DNA of 29,267 nucleotides from an uncultured Flavobacteriales bacterium (lineage in GTDB: Bacteria; Bacteroidota; Bacteroidia; Flavobacteriales_D; Sanyastnellaceae). Positions 1 through 9,300 of this stretch are shown piece by piece. Below the pieces are notes generated by a model. The model made no database searches, was not told where the DNA came from, and saw only the letters and a program-made list of their open reading frames with translations. Positions within the stretch are counted from its first letter, which is position 1. Each line of letters starts with the position of its first letter. Made by a program: the position numbers and the translations under genes. Location: contig CALBSW010000022.1 in NCBI GenBank assembly GCA_937967465.1, positions 1 through 29,267 on the forward strand, in the 5' to 3' direction.

Positions 1-247
1 CGGCTGGAACGGGAACGAATTCGAGGTTGCCTTCATTGCGGTACAGGGTGTTGGGGGCCAACCGGCTTCCCACGTAGACATCCAAATCCCCATCGAGGTC
101 GTAATCCGCCACCGACAAGGTGTGGTTGAGGTAATCCCCAAGCAACCCTGCCGATTCGGTTTGATCGGTGAATTGCACGGTCTGAGCAGACAACCCAGAG
201 CACAGGGCGACCAATCCGGTCAGGAGCACGGTGGATTTGAGGTTCAT
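1..247 (-). CDS. Exported FG-GAP/VCBS repeat protein, N-terminal fragment
   Basis: The first 82 residues are visible; the gene runs off the left edge. The ATG at 247-245 opens a clear signal peptide (MNLKSTVLLTGLVALCSGLSAQ in outline, likely cleaved after SAQ). It is followed by an FG-GAP-type calcium-binding loop (VADYDLDGDLDVYVG) and an N-x-LYRNEG segment. That combination is typical of the VCBS/FG-GAP and ASPIC/UnbV family of secreted beta-propeller proteins in Bacteroidota. Seen: signal peptide and one repeat. Inferred: the missing part holds more propeller blades and possibly a type IX secretion sorting domain. The gene lies 57 bases downstream of the hutI stop on the same strand and has its own -7-like element (CATTTTCG) four bases before the ATG, so separate transcription is plausible. 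Substrate and role cannot be told from this fragment. Confidence 0.8.
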   Translation of the reverse strand, partial: MNLKSTVLLTGLVALCSGLSAQTVQFTDQTESAGLLGDYLNHTLSVADYDLDGDLDVYVGSRLAPNTLYRNEGNLEFVPVPA

Positions 248-251
248 TCGG

Positions 252-259
252 CGAAAATG
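252..259 (-). promoter_or_regulatory. Candidate -7 element of the FG-GAP gene
   Basis: Read on the minus strand, CATTTTCG lies exactly four bases (CCGA) before the ATG at 247. It resembles the Bacteroidota -7 consensus TAnnTTTG, with C for the first T and C for the third T of TTTG. No convincing -33 TTTG is seen upstream. The position matches the register seen at hutI, aroC, the ABC ATPase and the exonuclease. The 57-base gap also holds a short GCGC/GCGC inverted repeat at about 264-275. Confidence 0.35.
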
Positions 260-304
260 AAAGGCGCGTTGCGCGTTTTCAGAACACCTCAATTTAATGC
301 GGGT

Positions 305-1570
305 TCACACAACCCAATGCCCACGGAGCAGCACGCGTTCGGGAAGTGGGTCTCCAAAGGCATAAAGGGCTTCGTCCACAGACGACAGCGGTCGGGTGAG
401 CATCAGGCTGGCCTCCTGGCCCACCGCCAAGCCCCCCACCTGCTCTGAAAGTCCCAAGGCGGCAGCGCCATTCACCGTCGCCGCAGCCAAGGCTTCCATG
501 GGCTCCAACCCCATTCTCAGGCACCCCATGGCCGCTGCGAGGTGCATGTTGCCCGAAGGCGCCGAGCCGGGATTGAAGTCGGTCGCAATGGCCAATGCGC
601 AACCGGCATCCACCAGCGTGCGACCTGGCGTATACGGCAAATCGAGGAAGAGCGAACACAACGGCAAGGCCACGGGCATGGTCGCCCCTGACGCCAATTC
701 CGCCACATCGTCGGCCTCCAGCACTTCGAGGTGGTCCACGGACAGCGCACCGTGCTCCACGCACAGCCCCACGCCGCCCATGGCTGTGAACTGGTTGACG
801 TGCACCTTGGCCGGCAATCCCAACTTGTCCCCCGCTTCCAGCAACATCCGGGTCTCTTCCAAACCGAAATACCCGGACTCACAGAAAATGTCGACGTGGT
901 CGGCCAGTCCCTCGGCTGCCACCGCAGGCAAGACCTCATCCAACATGTGGCGCGTGTAGGCCATGGTGTCCGCAAACCCCTCGGGCACCGCATGGCACCC
1001 CAGGAAGGTCGTCTTCACGGGAATGTGCCCCAGCTCCCCCAAGCGGCGGGCCACGCGCAGCATCTTCATCTCGGATGCCAGGTCCAAGCCGTATCCCGAC
1101 TTGATTTCCACAGCGCCTGTCCCCATGCGCATCAGCCGCATCATGCGCTCCAAGGAGCGATCGAACAACGCCTCCTCTTCCATTTCACGAAGGGCACGGG
1201 CGCTGTTCAGAATGCCGCCCCCGCGTGCTGCGATTTCCTGATAACTCAAGCCCCGGATCCGGTCGACCCATTCGCCAGCGCGGGGCGCTGCATGGACCAA
1301 GTGGGTGTGGCTGTCCACCCAGGACGGCAACACGCAACGCCCGCTCGCATCCACAACTTCCAAACCAGACCAATCCACAATGCCGGGAAAGTCCGCCATG
1401 CTTCCGCCGTCCATGACCCGGCCATCCTCCACGGCCAGCCAAGCATTTTCCAGCACCGGCATCCGGCGCATGTCCTGACCCGACAAGCGGTTCAACGGGG
1501 TCTCCCCGAATCCAACGAGGTGACCAATGTCCTTGATGAGCAACCTGCCTTGGGCGAATCCGGTTTCCAT
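305..1570 (-). CDS. hutI: Imidazolonepropionase
   Basis: Hydrolyses 4-imidazolone-5-propanoate to N-formimidoyl-glutamate, third step of histidine degradation; cytosolic metal-dependent amidohydrolase. The 421-residue product matches the usual length of about 400-420. Visible motifs are the metal ligands H88-T-H90 (in SHTHLV), the RGLSYQEIAARGGGI substrate loop, EIKSGYGL, TFLGCHAVP, KVHVNQF with the third His, VDHLE, and ATDFNPGSAPSGN carrying the metal-binding Asp. I chose the ATG at 1570 over the in-frame ATG at 1588. The protein aligns from METGFAQGRLLIKDI onward, and a -7-like GACCTTGT sits four bases before it. hutI diverges from aroC with only 49 bases between start codons. hutH lies about 19 kb away and no hutU or hutG is in the window, so the pathway is dispersed here. 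Confidence 0.95.
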   Translation of the reverse strand: METGFAQGRLLIKDIGHLVGFGETPLNRLSGQDMRRMPVLENAWLAVEDGRVMDGGSMADFPGIVDWSGLEVVDASGRCVLPSWVDSHTHLVHAAPRAGEWVDRIRGLSYQEIAARGGGILNSARALREMEEEALFDRSLERMMRLMRMGTGAVEIKSGYGLDLASEMKMLRVARRLGELGHIPVKTTFLGCHAVPEGFADTMAYTRHMLDEVLPAVAAEGLADHVDIFCESGYFGLEETRMLLEAGDKLGLPAKVHVNQFTAMGGVGLCVEHGALSVDHLEVLEADDVAELASGATMPVALPLCSLFLDLPYTPGRTLVDAGCALAIATDFNPGSAPSGNMHLAAAMGCLRMGLEPMEALAAATVNGAAALGLSEQVGGLAVGQEASLMLTRPLSSVDEALYAFGDPLPERVLLRGHWVV

Positions 1571-1574
1571 GGTC

Positions 1575-1582
1575 ACAAGGTC
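1575..1582 (-). promoter_or_regulatory. Candidate -7 element of hutI
   Basis: GACCTTGT on the minus strand is followed by four bases (GACC) and the ATG at 1570. The ACCTT core is in the same register as TACCTTTG of aroC and TACCTTCG of the ABC ATPase, but the first T and last G of the consensus are missing, so this is the weakest member of the set. Confidence 0.3.
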
Positions 1583-1607
1583 GCACATCCCGCGAGACAG
1601 TGCCCGT

Positions 1608-1615
1608 TACCTTTG
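1608..1615 (+). promoter_or_regulatory. -7 element of aroC (TACCTTTG)
   Basis: TACCTTTG is a perfect match to the Bacteroidota -7 consensus TAnnTTTG. Four bases (CATC) separate it from the aroC ATG at 1620, so transcription would start at or within a few bases of the start codon. No -33 TTTG is visible at the usual distance. The predicted core promoter overlaps that of divergent hutI. Confidence 0.6.
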
Positions 1616-1619
1616 CATC

Positions 1620-2711
1620 ATGCCCGGCAACTCCTTTGGCTCAGCCTTGCGCTTGACCACCTTCGGTGAATCCCACGGCCCCGCCATGGGCGGCGTGCTG
1701 GATGGTGTGCCCGCCGGGGTGAAGCTCGACTTGGAACGCATCCAACGCGAGCTCGATCGCAGGCGGCCTGGACAATCCGCCTTGACGACGCAGCGTCAGG
1801 AATCGGATCGGGTAACGTTTCTCTCCGGGCTGCTGGACGAGACGACCACCGGCACGCCCATCGGTTTCTCCATCCCCAACGCCGATGCGCGGGGAAAGGA
1901 CTACGACCACCTCCAAGACCGCTATCGCCCGAGCCACGCCGATTTCACCTACGATGCCAAGTACGGCTTTCGCGATGTGCGTGGCGGCGGGCGGGCCAGT
2001 GCGCGTGAAACGGTCTGCCGCGTGGTTGGCGGCGCCATTGCCCGACAACTGCTCGAGCAGATGCTGCCCGATGCCCCACCCGCAGTGGGGGCCTACGTGG
2101 AGCGCATACAAGACATTGCCATGCCCACCCCGCCGGCGTATCACAGCCCAGAAGCAGTCGACGCCACCCCGGTGCGCTGTCCAGATCCGGGCACCGCGGA
2201 ACGCATGATCCAGCGCATTGAGGCCGTGCGGAAAGCCGGCGACACGGTGGGAGGAGCCGTGACGGTCGTGGCCACCCGCATTCCGGCGGGATGGGGAGAA
2301 CCCGTTTTTGACAAGCTGCATGCCGACCTGGCCAAAGCCCTCTGGAGCCTGCCTGCAGTGAAAGGACTCGAACTCGGCAGCGGTTTCAGCGGCACACTCA
2401 TGCGCGGCTCGGAACACAACGACGCCTTTGTCGCCAAGGAGGGCGGTGTGGGCACTGCCACCAACCACAGCGGCGGCATCCAAGGCGGCATCAGCAATGG
2501 GGAGGACATCGTGCTCCGCGTCGGCTTCAAACCTGTGGCCACCATCGTCCAAACCCAAAGCACCGTCAACCAAGAAGGCATCCCTGTCACCGTGCAGGGC
2601 AAGGGCCGACACGACCCTTGCGTTCTCCCCCGTGCCGTGCCGCTCGTGGAGTCCATGGTCCTCCTCGTCTTGGCGGACCACGCCCTCCGACAGCGCCAAG
2701 CCCGACTCTGA
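1620..2711 (+). CDS. aroC: Chorismate synthase
   Basis: Converts 5-enolpyruvylshikimate-3-phosphate to chorismate, the last step of the shikimate pathway, using reduced FMN; cytosolic. The 363-residue product is close to the usual bacterial length. All family signatures are visible: GESHGPAMGGVLDGVPAG near the N-terminus, GGGRASARET in the middle, and SGGIQGGISNGEDI and RHDPCVLPRAVP toward the C-terminus. The start is the ATG at 1620, giving MPGNSFGSALRLTTFGESHG. The open frame continues upstream to 1527, but those codons overlap hutI and its promoter and are not conserved in kind. The gene has no visible Shine-Dalgarno sequence, and its -7 element is four bases from the ATG. It is followed after 50 bases by a symporter on the same strand. 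Confidence 0.97.
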   Translation: MPGNSFGSALRLTTFGESHGPAMGGVLDGVPAGVKLDLERIQRELDRRRPGQSALTTQRQESDRVTFLSGLLDETTTGTPIGFSIPNADARGKDYDHLQDRYRPSHADFTYDAKYGFRDVRGGGRASARETVCRVVGGAIARQLLEQMLPDAPPAVGAYVERIQDIAMPTPPAYHSPEAVDATPVRCPDPGTAERMIQRIEAVRKAGDTVGGAVTVVATRIPAGWGEPVFDKLHADLAKALWSLPAVKGLELGSGFSGTLMRGSEHNDAFVAKEGGVGTATNHSGGIQGGISNGEDIVLRVGFKPVATIVQTQSTVNQEGIPVTVQGKGRHDPCVLPRAVPLVESMVLLVLADHALRQRQARL

Positions 2712-2716
2712 ATCGG

Positions 2717-2724
2717 TAGATTGC
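2717..2724 (+). promoter_or_regulatory. Weak candidate -7 element before the symporter
   Basis: TAGATTGC in the 50-base aroC-symporter gap partly matches TAnnTTTG and would give a leader of roughly 30 bases. The TTTG of CGCTTTGC a few bases on could instead contribute. The symporter may also simply be read through from aroC. Confidence 0.2.
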
Positions 2725-2761
2725 GCTTTGCAACTCAACGTCTGAAACGCCCCCCACCTCC

Positions 2762-4162
2762 ATGCGCCTCGCCCTCCATTGGCAAGTCCTGATCGGCCTC
2801 GCAATCGGTGTTCTTTACGCCTGGCTCTCCATCACCTTCGGATGGAACGACTTCACGATTGACTACATCAAGCCCTTCGGCGACATCTTCATCAATGTCC
2901 TGAAGCTCATTGCAGTACCCCTCGTCCTCTTTAGTATCATTTCAGGTGTGGCCAGCCTGGGGGACCCCGCCAAACTGGGCCGACTCGGCATCAAAACGGT
3001 GGTCACCTATTTGCTGACGACGATGACCGCCGTGATGGTGGGCCTGCTTCTGGTCAACCTCTTCGAACCCGGTGCCCGCGTCTCGGATGACCTGCTGGAA
3101 TCCAACCGCATCCGGTACGAGCTCTGGCGCGATGCCAACAACATCGAGGTCCTCGATGACATCAGCCTCAGAACGGAGCCCCGCCTGGCCGACAAGGTGG
3201 ATGCCCTCACCGCCGAGCAGGTGGAAATGAACGATTGGGTCATGGACAAGCTCAACAAGGCAGAGCGCACCAAGTCCAGCGGCCCGCTCCAACCCTTGGT
3301 CGATGTGGTCCCCACCAACATCTTCCAGGCCTTGGCGGACATGTCCATGCTCCAGATCATCTTTTTTGCCGTCTTCTTCGGCGTGGTGCTGGTGGGATTG
3401 CCCAAGGAAACGTCGGCCCCATTGACCCGGGCCATCGAGGCCTTGAATGAAGTCTTCGTCCAGATGGTCTGGATCGTGATGAAGGCCATGCCCATCTTCG
3501 TGTTTGCCCTCATGGCAGGTCAGATCGTGAATGCCGCGGGAAGCGATCCGGAGATGTTCCGTCAGCTCCTCGAATACCTGCTCCAATACAGCCTCGTCGT
3601 GGTGCTGGGACTGGCTTTCATGGTCTTTGTCTTCTACCCTTCCCTGGTGGCCGTTTGGGTCCGGAAGCTGGGCTACAAGCGCTTCATGAAAGGCATGCGC
3701 GACGCCCAGATCACCGCCTTTTCCACCTCCAGCTCCGTGGCCACCCTCCCCGTCACCATGGACTGTGTGCGCAACCGAATTGGCGTCTCTGAACGCACGA
3801 CGAGCTTCGTCTTGCCCATCGGGGCCACCGTGAACATGGACGGCACGTCCCTTTATCAGGCGGTGGCCGTGGTGTCCTTGGCCCAATTCCACATGGTGGA
3901 CCTCAGCCTCGCCCAGCAAGCTGTGATCGTGCTCACCGCCACCCTCGCCTCCATCGGCGCTGCAGCCGTCCCCAGCGCTGGATTGGTCCTGATGATCATC
4001 GTCCTCGAAAGTGTCGGCCTCAACCCCGCGTGGATTGCCCTGATTTTCCCAGTGGACCGCATTCTGGACATGTGCCGCACCGTGGTCAACGTCACGGGGG
4101 ATGGTGCCGTGTCCACCCTGATCGCCCACAGCGAGGACGAACTCGACGTTCCGAACGCCTGA
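2762..4162 (+). CDS. Dicarboxylate/amino acid:cation symporter (DAACS, GltP-type)
   Basis: Inner-membrane sodium- or proton-coupled uptake of acidic amino acids or C4-dicarboxylates. The 466-residue product has the DAACS layout: hydrophobic N-terminal helices, the serine-rich hairpin FSTSSSVATLPVT, the NMDGT cation-site motif, the second hairpin AAVPSAG, and the substrate helix ILDMCRTVVNVTGD. That helix keeps the Asp, Arg (R439), Thr and Asn that bind acidic substrates in the archaeal GltPh transporter, favouring glutamate/aspartate or dicarboxylate. Odd feature: residues about 99-182, between NLFEPG and VVPTNIF, form a charged hydrophilic stretch of about 80 residues, clearly longer than the corresponding loop of GltPh as I recall it (30-40). 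The ATG at 2762 has no Shine-Dalgarno. A PD40-OmpA gene follows after 8 bases, so the two are probably co-transcribed. Confidence 0.92.
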   Translation: MRLALHWQVLIGLAIGVLYAWLSITFGWNDFTIDYIKPFGDIFINVLKLIAVPLVLFSIISGVASLGDPAKLGRLGIKTVVTYLLTTMTAVMVGLLLVNLFEPGARVSDDLLESNRIRYELWRDANNIEVLDDISLRTEPRLADKVDALTAEQVEMNDWVMDKLNKAERTKSSGPLQPLVDVVPTNIFQALADMSMLQIIFFAVFFGVVLVGLPKETSAPLTRAIEALNEVFVQMVWIVMKAMPIFVFALMAGQIVNAAGSDPEMFRQLLEYLLQYSLVVVLGLAFMVFVFYPSLVAVWVRKLGYKRFMKGMRDAQITAFSTSSSVATLPVTMDCVRNRIGVSERTTSFVLPIGATVNMDGTSLYQAVAVVSLAQFHMVDLSLAQQAVIVLTATLASIGAAAVPSAGLVLMIIVLESVGLNPAWIALIFPVDRILDMCRTVVNVTGDGAVSTLIAHSEDELDVPNA

Positions 4163-4170
4163 CCTTCAAG

Positions 4171-6225
4171 ATGCACCGCCTTTGGACGCTCCCCCTTCTG
4201 TTGTGGATCGGCCTGAACGCTTCCGGCAGCCTGCTGGGGCAGGACGCCGATTGTGATGCTCCGCTCTCCCCCAAAGTCCAGAAGCTGGTGGACAAGGGGA
4301 CCGACAAGCGCAAGTACGACGCAGACAAACGCCGCAAATACCTCGAGGCGGCTTTGGAGGAAGACGAACAGGCCTGGTCCGCCATGCTGGCGCTGGGCCA
4401 GCTGACGTTCAGGGACGCCCAAAAGGCACGCAACGCGGACGCCTTCGGTGTCCCCCGCGAATGGATGAGGACGCTGCATGACGCATGCCCGTTCTACTCG
4501 CCGGACATCCCATACATCCTGGGCGCCATCGCATACGCGGCCGGTGACTACGACAGTGCCTTGAACTGGTTTGACCGCTTCCTGCGCTGGGAATCCGTCT
4601 CCGGACGCCCCCTGACGCCGAGGGATCTGAAACGGGTGCCCCAAGTGGAGGGCATCCTTCCCGAACTGCGGTTCCTTCAACAGTACAATGCCCACCCGGA
4701 TGCCGCCGCACCCCGCGTTCTGGGCGAAGTGGCCACCCGGGATGGAGAATACCTGCCCACCTTGTCCGCCGATGGCACCCTGCTCTTCTTCACGCGGGCT
4801 GGACAGCGCAAAGCCAAAGGCGACTTGGTGAGCCAACCGTTCGAAGAGTTCTCGTGGGCGCGTCGAATGGGGCCTTCTCACCCCTTCGATTCTGGAGAAG
4901 CCCTCGAATCGCCCTTCAACCGCTCCAATGGCTACGGCGGGGCATCCATTTCGATCGACAACCGGTCGATGTACCTCGCGATCAAGACCCCTGCACCCGG
5001 CAACCCGGAGAACATCGACCTCTACGCCACACGCTATGAACTCTTCGACGATACCGGAGGTGAGCGCGTGTACCTCTGGAGCGACCCGCAGCCACTCGAT
5101 GTCCTGAACACCCCGGATGGCTGGGAAAGCCAACCGGCGATCAGCCCGGACGGACGCACCCTGTACTTCGCCGCAGTCCGTCCCGGAACGACGGAGGATG
5201 CCGGCGGCAACCCCACCATCGACATCCTCGCATCGGAACGCCTCGACAACGGCCAATGGAGTCAGGCTCAACTCCTGCCTGCCCCGGTCAATGGCACCGC
5301 CAGCGACAAAGCCCCTTTTCTGCACCCGGACGGACGAACCCTGTATTTCGCCAGCAACCGCAATCCTGGCGGTGGTGGATATGACATCTGGATGACCCAG
5401 AGGGACAGCACGGCTTCTCCATTTGACCATGGAGCTTGGTCGGACCCCGTCAACCTCGGGGCCCCGCTCAACACGGAAGGGGACGAACATGGCTTGGTCA
5501 TTTCCGCAGACGGCAGCACCGCCTATTTCGCCAGCCGCCGGCCGGGCACCCAAGGCCTGGACATCTTGACTTGGTCCATGCCGGAAGACCTCCGGCCGCG
5601 GGCATCCGTCGTGGTCAAGGGCGAATTGAACCTCGGTGAGGGCATGGACAACACGCCCGTGGAACTGGAACTGCGCTATGCGCAGAGTCGACGCGCTGAA
5701 GCAATTCGGCTTGGCGATGACGGGACATACGCCACCATCGTGGACCTGTCCACCAATGAGGACGTTCTGCTGGTGGCCAAGGCCGAGGGCGCCGCTTTCA
5801 GCGCCGGCATCGTCGTGGACAGCCAAGCAGAGGACCCCGCCCTCGTCACCGCCGATCTCACGGTGCGCTCGGTGAAAGAGGCCGGAGCGGCCTTTGAGAT
5901 TGAAGACATCTACTATGCGTCAGGATCCGCAGAAATCAACCGATCCAGTTTGCTGCTGCTCGACCTGTTCGCAGAGTATCTGCTGGAGACAGGACTCTCC
6001 GTGGAAATTGGCGGTCACACCGATGACGTCGGGCTGGAATCCGACAATCTGCTGCTGTCTGAAAAGCGTGCGAAAGCCGTCCGTGAACACTTGATTTCAG
6101 AGGGCGTTCCACAAGACCGCCTCACTGCCCGCGGCTATGGCGAGGGACGTCCTAGGACATCCAATGACACCGAAGCTGGGCGGGCGAGCAACCGCCGGAC
6201 CGAATTCAAGGTGACCGGAGAGTGA
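4171..6225 (+). CDS. Exported PD40 beta-propeller / OmpA-domain protein
   Basis: 684-residue envelope protein. The ATG at 4171 begins a signal peptide (MHRLWTLPLLLWIGLNASGS, cleavage near LLGQ); the frame upstream overlaps the symporter and is ignored. Residues about 30-175 are helical, with a TPR-like segment (YILGAIAYAAGDYDSALNWF). Residues about 190-460 carry at least four PD40/WD40-like blades, recognisable by SADGTLLFF, SPDGRTLYFAA, HPDGRTLYFAS and SADGSTAYFAS. The C-terminus (about 575-684) is an OmpA/PAL peptidoglycan-binding domain with YYASGSAEIN, GHTDDVG (near 615), LSEKRAKAVREHL and ASNRRTEF. Related TPR-PD40-OmpA proteins anchor Bacteroidota outer-membrane machines, including gliding/type IX secretion components, to peptidoglycan. 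Which machine this one serves is not shown. It is spaced 8 bases after the symporter and about 100 before the TPR gene. Confidence 0.9.
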   Translation: MHRLWTLPLLLWIGLNASGSLLGQDADCDAPLSPKVQKLVDKGTDKRKYDADKRRKYLEAALEEDEQAWSAMLALGQLTFRDAQKARNADAFGVPREWMRTLHDACPFYSPDIPYILGAIAYAAGDYDSALNWFDRFLRWESVSGRPLTPRDLKRVPQVEGILPELRFLQQYNAHPDAAAPRVLGEVATRDGEYLPTLSADGTLLFFTRAGQRKAKGDLVSQPFEEFSWARRMGPSHPFDSGEALESPFNRSNGYGGASISIDNRSMYLAIKTPAPGNPENIDLYATRYELFDDTGGERVYLWSDPQPLDVLNTPDGWESQPAISPDGRTLYFAAVRPGTTEDAGGNPTIDILASERLDNGQWSQAQLLPAPVNGTASDKAPFLHPDGRTLYFASNRNPGGGGYDIWMTQRDSTASPFDHGAWSDPVNLGAPLNTEGDEHGLVISADGSTAYFASRRPGTQGLDILTWSMPEDLRPRASVVVKGELNLGEGMDNTPVELELRYAQSRRAEAIRLGDDGTYATIVDLSTNEDVLLVAKAEGAAFSAGIVVDSQAEDPALVTADLTVRSVKEAGAAFEIEDIYYASGSAEINRSSLLLLDLFAEYLLETGLSVEIGGHTDDVGLESDNLLLSEKRAKAVREHLISEGVPQDRLTARGYGEGRPRTSNDTEAGRASNRRTEFKVTGE

Positions 6226-6237
6226 GGGCTTCAGCCC
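6226..6237 (+). terminator. Small hairpin after the PD40-OmpA gene
   Basis: GGGC-TTCA-GCCC (extendable to a GGGCT/AGCCC stem) begins immediately after the stop codon. No T-run follows, so it is at best a weak terminator or mRNA-end stabiliser. The rest of the 100-base gap to the TPR gene holds a 10-base palindrome, CCCGGCCGGG (6287-6296), and no convincing promoter. Confidence 0.3.
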
Positions 6238-6325
6238 CTGACCGGGGTTGTAAGGTGCTCAGCGTGAACAAATCCAAAGGTTTCGCCCCGGCCGGGTGCG
6301 CCTGCCCCCGATTTTCACGTTGTCC

Positions 6326-9300
6326 ATGCGCCACCCCATGATTCGATTTTCGCGCCACTTCTGTCCGCTCCTCCTCGCCGTCACGCTGACCGCACCACCG
6401 GCCCTGTCCCAAGGCAGTCTGCTCTCCGGCGGAACCACCGCCGACCCGGCCACCCGCGACAGCCGAGAAGCCTTTGACCGGGCCCTCGACCATTTCGCCC
6501 ATGCGCAGTATGCCGCGGCATTGGAAGGGTTCGACGCCTTTGCCTCCAACAGACTGCACGGCGACGCGCCCGCCGGCGAAAGCGAGCGGCTGCTCAAGGT
6601 GGAAGCCGAATACCACGCCGCACTGTGCGCCATCTACCTCTACCACAAGGATGCGGTGTGGCGCATTGACCGCTTCATCGAACGCCACCCGGAATCCACC
6701 TGGGTCCCCAAGCTTCAGTGGGAATTGGGCAACTACCAATACCGCCGGAAGAAATGGAGCAAGGCCCTTGACGCATTTGACGCCCTGAACCCCAGGCGGC
6801 TCAGCAAAACCCTTCGCACCGAGTTTCACTTCAAGCGCGGACACGCCCGGTTCGAGAAAAGCGACTTGGACGGCGCCCGCGGAGACCTGCTGAAAGTGGT
6901 GGGCGATGCCAGTGCACGGCCCGAATACCTCGAGGCTGCGCGGTACTATCTCGCCCACATCGCCTATGCCGAAGAACGCCTGACCACCGCATTGGCAGCC
7001 TTTGAAGAGCTGCTGCCCGTCGCGGCTTTCCAGAATGCCGTTCCCGTTTACATCGCCCAGATCCTGCATCAACTGGAGCGCTACGAAGAGCTGACCGAAC
7101 GCGTTCCGGCCTGGTTGGATCCCGCTGCCGACCTGCGCGCCAGTGACCGCCAGGAGCTTTCCCGGCTCCTGGGAACGGCCTTCTTCCACCTTGGGAATTG
7201 CGCCCAAGCCCGCCCCCACCTCGAAGCGGCATGGAAGACCATGGACAGCCCGCAGCGGACGGCAGAATTCAGCTACATCGTGGGCCAGTGCCGTCTGGCC
7301 AATGGACAACCCGCACAAGCCATCACGGCGTTGATGCGCGCGACAGGTCGCAAGGATGCCCTCGATCAATTCGCCACCCACGCCCTGGGTCAGGCCTACC
7401 TCGAACTTGGCGAAAAGCCCAAGGCGCAGGCCGCTTTTGCGGCGGCAGCGGAGTTGGACCACGACCTGGAACTCCGGGAGGATGCCCTCTTCAATCAGGC
7501 CAAACTGGCTTTTGAAACGGACTTCAATCCCTTCAACGATGCCATTGCTGCCTTCCAGCAATACCTCGAGGAATATCCGAACAGCCCCCGCCGCGATGAG
7601 GCCTATGGCTTCCTGCTCGATGTGTACTTGACCACGCGGAACCACGAGCGCGCCCTCGACGCCCTCGACCGGATTCAACGCAAGTCTCCCCGCGAGAAGA
7701 AGGCGTACCAGAAATTGGCGTTCAACCACGGAGTAGACCTCTACCGCTCGGGAAAACCGGCCGAAGCCGATGCCTTTTTCTCCCGAAGCCGGTCCTTCCC
7801 CGAAGACGCCACACTCGCTGCGGAAAGCCAGTATTGGCAAGGTGAAATCGCCATCATCGCCGGTCGTGATGCCGCGGCACTCAGCCACTATCGGGCCTTT
7901 TTGAATGCACCAGGCGCCTTCAATTCCGCCCTGTACGACGAAGGCGAATACGGAGCCGCCTACGCCCTCTTCCGCCAACGCAAATACCGGGATGCCCAGG
8001 TGGGCTTCCGCAAGTATGTGGATGCAGCCGGACCGCAAGCGCCCCATGTGGCCGATGCCCAGTTGCGCATTGGCGACTGCTTCTACATCGACAAGGATTA
8101 CGACCGCGCGGTCACCGCCTATGCCGAGGCGCTGGGTGCCGGGACGACCCAGCAGCAATACGCCCGATTCCAACAAGCCCGCTGTAAGGGACTGGACGGC
8201 GACGCCGTGGGGGCCGTGGCTGGCATGACCGCCTTGCTCGACGCCCATCCTGAGACCACCTTCAAGGGCGATGCGCTCACCGCCATTGGCAAATTCGAAG
8301 TGGAGCTCGGTCACATGGATGCCGCACGCGCAGCCTTCACACGCATCCGTTCCGAATTGCCGGGAAGCGCTTATGCCAAGCAAGCCCTGGTCGACTTGGC
8401 CCTCATCGCCGTCAAACAGGACCGCAACGAAGACGCATTGGCCTTGTGGGAGCAGATTTCCTCCCGGTACCCGGACGACGAGGTGACCAAGGATGCCTTC
8501 TTGATCGTGGAACCCCTGCTCGTCGCGGGCGGCCAGCTCGACAACCTGCCTGCCGTGGTGGGGTTGTCCAATGACGACATTGCGGAGCGCACGTTCGCCG
8601 CCGCGCAGGACCTCGCGCTCAGCGGGGATTGTGACCAAGCCGTGCCGAAACTGGAACAGTTCCTCGAACGTCACCCGGAAAGCATCCGCGTATTGCCCGC
8701 GCAGTTCCACTTGGGCCAATGCCAATTCGATTCGGGCGACCCCGAAGCGGCACTGTCGGTGCTCGAAAAAGTCGTCTCTGCTCCGCTGAGCGACTACCAC
8801 GAACCCGCCTTGGTGCTCACGGCCACGATCCGATTCAACCAAGGCGACTGGGACGACGCCCTCGCCCATTATCAGCAACTCGAAAAGGTGGCGGTCCTGA
8901 AGCGACACGTGCTCGAGGCGCGCATCGGCATCATGCGGTGCAGCCGGGAGCTGGGCGACGGGGAGACCGTCCTGACCTATGTCGACCCCATCCTCGCCGA
9001 CCCGGAAACGCCTGCGGACATTGTTCGCGCCGCACGATACAACCGGGCCCTGCTTCTGTTGGAGCGCTTGCCGGCCGACGCCGTGGCCGACCTCGAGTGG
9101 CTCGTCGAAGACGAAGTTCACGCGGAGGAAGCGGCCCACCACCTGGCCGCCATCCAACTGTCCAATGGAGACGCCACGGGATGTCAGGTGTCCGTCTTCA
9201 ATCAACTCAACCGCTTCGGTGGCGGATCGGAATGGGCGTATCGCAGCTTCCTGCTCCTCGCCGAGGCCTACCTCGCTCAAGAAGACCTCTTCCAGGCGAG

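Noticed and set aside
5141..5365. Near-repeated DNA (CGGACGGACG...CTGTA[CT]TTCGCC) twice about 190 bases apart
   Set aside because: These encode successive PD40 blades (SPDGRTLYFA, HPDGRTLYFA) and are explained by protein repeat structure, not a mobile or regulatory repeat.
3856..5826. A 656-codon antisense open frame across the symporter end and PD40-OmpA gene
   Set aside because: It spans two genuine genes of opposite strand and has no conserved features.
6287..6296. CCCGGCCGGG palindrome before the TPR gene
   Set aside because: Short and composed only of G and C in a GC-rich genome; expected by chance and not placed relative to a promoter.
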